A stretch of 39,195 nt of DNA from Desulfovibrionaceae bacterium. Lineage in GTDB: Bacteria > Desulfobacterota > Desulfovibrionia > Desulfovibrionales > Desulfovibrionaceae. Positions 36,639 to 39,195 of this stretch are shown in pieces (position 1 is the first letter of the stretch; each line of letters starts with the position of its first letter). The stretch is from the NCBI GenBank assembly GCA_015233395.1, contig JADFXV010000025.1:1-39195 (forward strand), in the 5' to 3' direction. Under the pieces are notes generated by a model that saw only the letters and a program-made list of their open reading frames with translations, was not told where the DNA came from and did not search any database. Position numbers and translations under genes: made by a program.

Positions 36639-36668
36639 ATGGCCCGTGAATTTTACCTTGGACGTTAA
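36639..36668 (+). CDS. possible 9-residue leader peptide
   Basis: ATG 36639 follows GGAGG at 8 bases and encodes MAREFYLGR then TAA. The stop lies 18 bases before the next gene, which has its own GGAGGT. Two strong ribosome sites 49 bases apart suggest a translated leader, but such a short frame could be chance. Confidence 0.25.
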   Translation: MAREFYLGR

Positions 36669-36686
36669 ATCCTCGGAGGTGAGACA

Positions 36687-37043
36687 ATGATCAATTTGAT
36701 CACGAAAGTTCCATCCATGGTGAAAACAGACTCTACCAAACTCACCAACATCCAACAGGCAAACCTGCAAACTGGGCAATCTAACAGTTCCTTGCGTTCT
36801 AATGGAACATTGCCTCAATCTATCGCCAATCTACAGGAAAACCGAGGCAGGCTAGTTAATACGACTGATAACGCTGCCGCAATGCAAGCCCCCGCGGCCG
36901 AGGCCAGCATCGTCAACCGCAACGCCCCGCAGGGCAATCTCGGCCCTTCGAATGCTGAGGTCTCGCAGCAAGCAGCCACCAGCGGCTTGGCCCTGGCCAA
37001 TAGCGCCCCTGCGAGCAACATGGCGAAGCTATTGAGCGAGTGA
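36687..37043 (+). CDS. hypothetical 118-aa hydrophilic protein
   Basis: GGAGGT lies 6 bases before the ATG, a convincing start. The product has no cysteine, no signal peptide and no membrane segment. It is rich in Asn, Gln, Ser, Thr and Ala (for example NIQQANLQTGQSNSSLRSNG), with an Ala-rich C-terminal third ending SNMAKLLSE. It is probably flexible or loosely helical. I recognise no family. It lies in the accessory region after repeats D and D'. Confidence 0.55.
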   Translation: MINLITKVPSMVKTDSTKLTNIQQANLQTGQSNSSLRSNGTLPQSIANLQENRGRLVNTTDNAAAMQAPAAEASIVNRNAPQGNLGPSNAEVSQQAATSGLALANSAPASNMAKLLSE

Positions 37044-37124
37044 GCTCCGGCCATTTAGTGCGCCCCCGAGTGAATAGGGGATTCCCGTAGCTTCACCTTT
37101 TGTTTCATTACAAGTCGCCCACGA

Positions 37125-37208
37125 ATGGGCCGCGACGGCCCATGCCGTCTGATTTTATTAACTTTTTTAGATCGAGAGGGCAAGAAAAAAGCCGTCTTGG
37201 ACGGCTTT
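37125..37208 (+). terminator. two hairpins after the 118-aa protein gene
   Basis: ATGGGCCG (37125-37132) pairs with CGGCCCAT (37136-37143), followed by a T-rich stretch (ATTTTATTAACTTTTTT). Then AAAGCCGTC (37188-37196) pairs with GACGGCTTT (37200-37208). Either could end transcription of the 118-aa gene. No gene is seen between 37044 and 37375. Confidence 0.5.
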
Positions 37209-37375
37209 GGATTACCGTTTGGTGCGAAGGAGGGACCAAAACTAGGAACTTATCATTATGATATTAAACAATAATTTGTTTTATATTTTTCCTAATACCC
37301 CGAAAGATAACCCGAAAAATCGAGGCGACCCTCTTCGCCAGGCCCCACCCTTTAACACGAAAAACAGCCAACTTT

Positions 37376-37609
37376 TCATTGTTGGCATTTCTTAATCGCC
37401 ATGGCCGAACGAACGGCCTCTGCCTCGCCCCTCGCCGTTGCGAGTTCCGAGGCCTCAATGCCGTCGCCCGTCCCATACCCATACCAGAACGCCTGGACCT
37501 GACTAGATTTAATACGCTGCTCTTGGGCTATATTGAGTTGGTTTTCTCGTCGTGCAAGATTGTTAATCTCGATGGCTAATCGGTCGCAGTCATACTGTTC
37601 ATATTTCAC
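37376..37609 (-). pseudogene. C-terminal remnant of a small lipoprotein-like family
   Basis: 77 codons from GTG 37609. The pattern YEQYDCDRLAIEINNLARRENQL...ATARGEAEAVRSAMAIKKC resembles, from memory, the C-terminal part of small lipoproteins carrying a YxxYxCxxL start and a final Lys-Cys. The signal peptide and lipobox expected before YEQYDC are missing; an in-frame TGA lies 12 codons upstream. I therefore read it as a decayed or truncated copy. There is no clear ribosome site. Family recall is uncertain. Confidence 0.4.
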
Positions 37610-38528
37610 AACAGCAATTACTGGCCAAATCGAAAAACGAAGGTTTCATTGTCCATCTTCCCCTTGCCCGATCCGGAGAAGCCCGTGGATACAAAATCGA
37701 AGACACCTGAGCGCCCGTCGTCGCACAAAACATTACCGCAGCCTTCCCATGGGGGGCACACACGTGAATTCGCTGTTGTAGTAAACGCCTTTGCTTGTGG
37801 TGGGTGCCCCCTTGAACGCCACATGGACTTTAAAAGGCGAGATCACGTGCCGTCGTTAACCTCCCAATTCAATGGGTGAGGCGTAGCCAGCTCTCTCACG
37901 AGGTCTTACGACTACATTCGCGCCCGCAGCTTACACCGGTATCTCTCGCCCGAGGAATCAACGCCGGGAGCGGCCGTCGGACACACTGCACGCTTAGTTT
38001 CGTTTCCAGGATACGATACAGGAAGCCTCGAGTCCAGCGGATTTGACCAAAAGGTCTGAAGAGACGGGTTAATTGAGGGCAAGCGCGAAGTTCGGAAAAA
38101 AGGAAATCCCCGACAGCATTCACCGTATCCCGGGCCCGGACGAAGGCCAGAACAGCGGCACCATGTCGGGGATTCCTGGGGTGGCGTCGTCCCGTCACCT
38201 TGTACTCAGAGATAGAAGCGAACAAGACGGACGTCAATAAAGCAAGAAACCATTCGGGAGCACACGCCCGCCCTCTCTCAAAGGGGCAGAAGAGACAACG
38301 AGCACCTCTCCGGCGAGCCTTTCTTTGGGATCGCCCCGTTCATACAATTTGTCCATGATCGCCGGCCAAGTCAAGACGGCCGTAGTTGCGGCCTCACTTC
38401 ACAGTGAGGCGATTTGGCTGAGGAACAGTTCACGGTGCGCGAATCTCGGCAGCGAAGACAAAGGATTTGCTCCCGGGCAGTATCGGAGAGTGCTGCAACA
38501 CGATTAGATTTACTCAATGAAAAAACAC
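37610..38528. other. about 920 bases with no gene that can be supported
   Basis: Open frames here (for example 37896-38237 minus and 38325-38507 plus) lack ribosome sites, recognisable domains and consistent coding character. Composition is mixed and no strong hairpin or tRNA was found. It may be decayed mobile or phage-derived DNA, but nothing shows this directly. Confidence 0.5.
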
Positions 38529-38912
38529 TCAATTAATAAGATAAATTTTATAGCAACCAAGATATGAAACCGCCATCAAACTTAATAAAAAACAAAAGAT
38601 AGCTACTGCACCACCAGATTTAATAGATTGGACAAGTGCTAATAGCGTTACGACAAATGCAATTATCCACTTACTCCAGAAGTCTTCCGTGTTAACATAT
38701 TTTGTAATATTAAAATTTATCCAATTAGGGCTGACAAGATAACAAAAATAACCAATTACAGTTAAATTTAATGCCAATAATGCAAATCTTGTTATTAAAA
38801 GTTTATTTCTACTATCTGTCGACTTCAACGGCCTACTGAACGATAATGCAGTCAGCGATGTAACCACTACGAGAACACAAATAACAATGTCTTCAAATTT
38901 CAACTGATTCAC
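38529..38912 (-). CDS. hypothetical small membrane protein, four helices
   Basis: 127 aa starting with GTG at 38912; GGAGGT lies 6 bases upstream, supporting this unusual start codon. Four hydrophobic segments (about 9-25, 40-62, 82-98, 103-123) fill most of the chain. Base composition is strongly AT-rich, among the lowest GC stretches in the window, so recent transfer is likely. I recognise no family. In the next 157 bases a CCGCAA / TTGCGG inverted repeat is the only feature before repeat E. Confidence 0.6.
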   Translation of the reverse strand: MNQLKFEDIVICVLVVVTSLTALSFSRPLKSTDSRNKLLITRFALLALNLTVIGYFCYLVSPNWINFNITKYVNTEDFWSKWIIAFVVTLLALVQSIKSGGAVAIFCFLLSLMAVSYLGCYKIYLIN

Positions 38913-39069
38913 AACGCACCTCCAGGATTTAGTGAGCCATTTGCCGCAAGTTGCGGAGCGTCATAAGCCAAGAGCAAAGCACGCTACGACATCCAAACGC
39001 AGCAAGCTTAGAGGTATTTACCCGCAGGGATTCAAGCCACATTCACCATTCCAGTCGAGGCCCCCTGTT

Positions 39070-39195
39070 ATTACTGGGAGCGTAAAGTTTTTAACTTTAC
39101 GCTCCCAGCGGCGGACGCCGCTTGGCCCCGCCAAGAGCGGGGCCGTACAAATAAACGGGAGTAGGAAAATGAAGAAATTTTCTGCTCCCGTTAAT
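39070..39195 (-). repeat. 126-bp multi-hairpin element, copy E (ends at the window edge)
   Basis: ATTA; CTGGGAGCGTAAAGTT / AACTTTACGCTCCCAG (perfect 16-bp stem, loop TTT); GCGGCG / CGCCGC; GGCCCCGC / GCGGGGCC (loop CAAGA); linker GTACAAATA; AACGGGAG / CTCCCGTT with inner GAAAAT / ATTTTC; TAAT at the last bases of the window. Stems are fully paired although their sequences differ from copies B and D. Confidence 0.88.

Noticed and set aside
37896-38237. Minus-strand 113-codon frame as a gene
   Set aside because: No ribosome site, no recognisable domain and an Arg-rich composition typical of a chance frame.
30765-39195. Integron attC sites and gene cassettes
   Set aside because: The spacing of single genes between palindromes recalls cassette arrays, but consistent RYYYAAC/GTTRRRY core sites are absent, orientations are mixed, and no integrase is in view.
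30765-39195. CRISPR array
   Set aside because: The repeats are 125 bp, kilobases apart, in both orientations and without spacers or cas genes.
30765-39195. REP/REPIN elements driven by a RAYT transposase
   Set aside because: Elements are longer, lack the GTAG head typical of REPs, and no Y1 transposase is in the window.

Overview
The window reads as a high-GC chromosome of a sulfate-reducing deltaproteobacterium, most likely a Desulfovibrionales member (Desulfovibrio/Solidesulfovibrio-like). This is an inference from gene content: a DcrA-like chemoreceptor with a CxxCH haem site, a GGDEF protein with a Cys-rich segment typical of anaerobe sensors, a probable small selenoprotein with two CxxC motifs, and the G/C-run palindromes common between genes in that group. 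No sequence search could be run.

Layout. 0-6.9 kb: lysA, tRNA-Ala(CGC) with a terminator, a haem-type chemoreceptor (minus) divergent from a Cys-rich GGDEF protein and a Tat-type nitroreductase. 6.9-8.9 kb: a family-2 glycosyltransferase lying between two oppositely oriented sets of strong palindromes, then a YaiI/DUF188 protein and a MoaE-like protein. 9.3-15 kb: a 921-aa membrane/TPR-like protein carrying a CX2CX4HX4C zinc-knuckle spacing, then a hybrid histidine kinase whose membrane sensor is split from the rest by a -1 frameshift near 12506. 15-20.6 kb: on the minus strand, an HDOD protein, a sensor kinase, a deoxyhypusine-synthase-like enzyme, galE and a 70-aa predicted selenoprotein (in-frame TGA plus a bacterial SECIS-like hairpin); a CheY-like receiver is divergent. 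21-25.3 kb: two divergent KimA-like potassium transporters. 25.3-30.3 kb: a MacA-MacB-type ABC exporter with its outer-membrane lipoprotein. 30.3-39.2 kb: an accessory region with a sigma-54 radical-SAM gene, a sigma-54 outer-membrane barrel gene, an AT-rich acyltransferase, a methyltransferase, a small secreted protein with mirror-symmetric cysteines, and small orphan genes.

The most unusual feature is in this last region. A family of compact multi-hairpin elements (A 30765-30889, B 34187-34311, D 36230-36354, E 39070-39195, plus partial copies C and D') separates the genes. Three full copies are exactly 125 bp and one is 126 bp. All four begin ATTA and end TAAT, both orientations occur, and several hairpin stems stay paired although their sequences differ. 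A hairpin related to one arm also sits inside the palindrome that overlaps the end of the glycosyltransferase gene at 8.2 kb. I know of no named family that matches this design; it could be a MITE-like mobile element, a structured RNA or an insulator.
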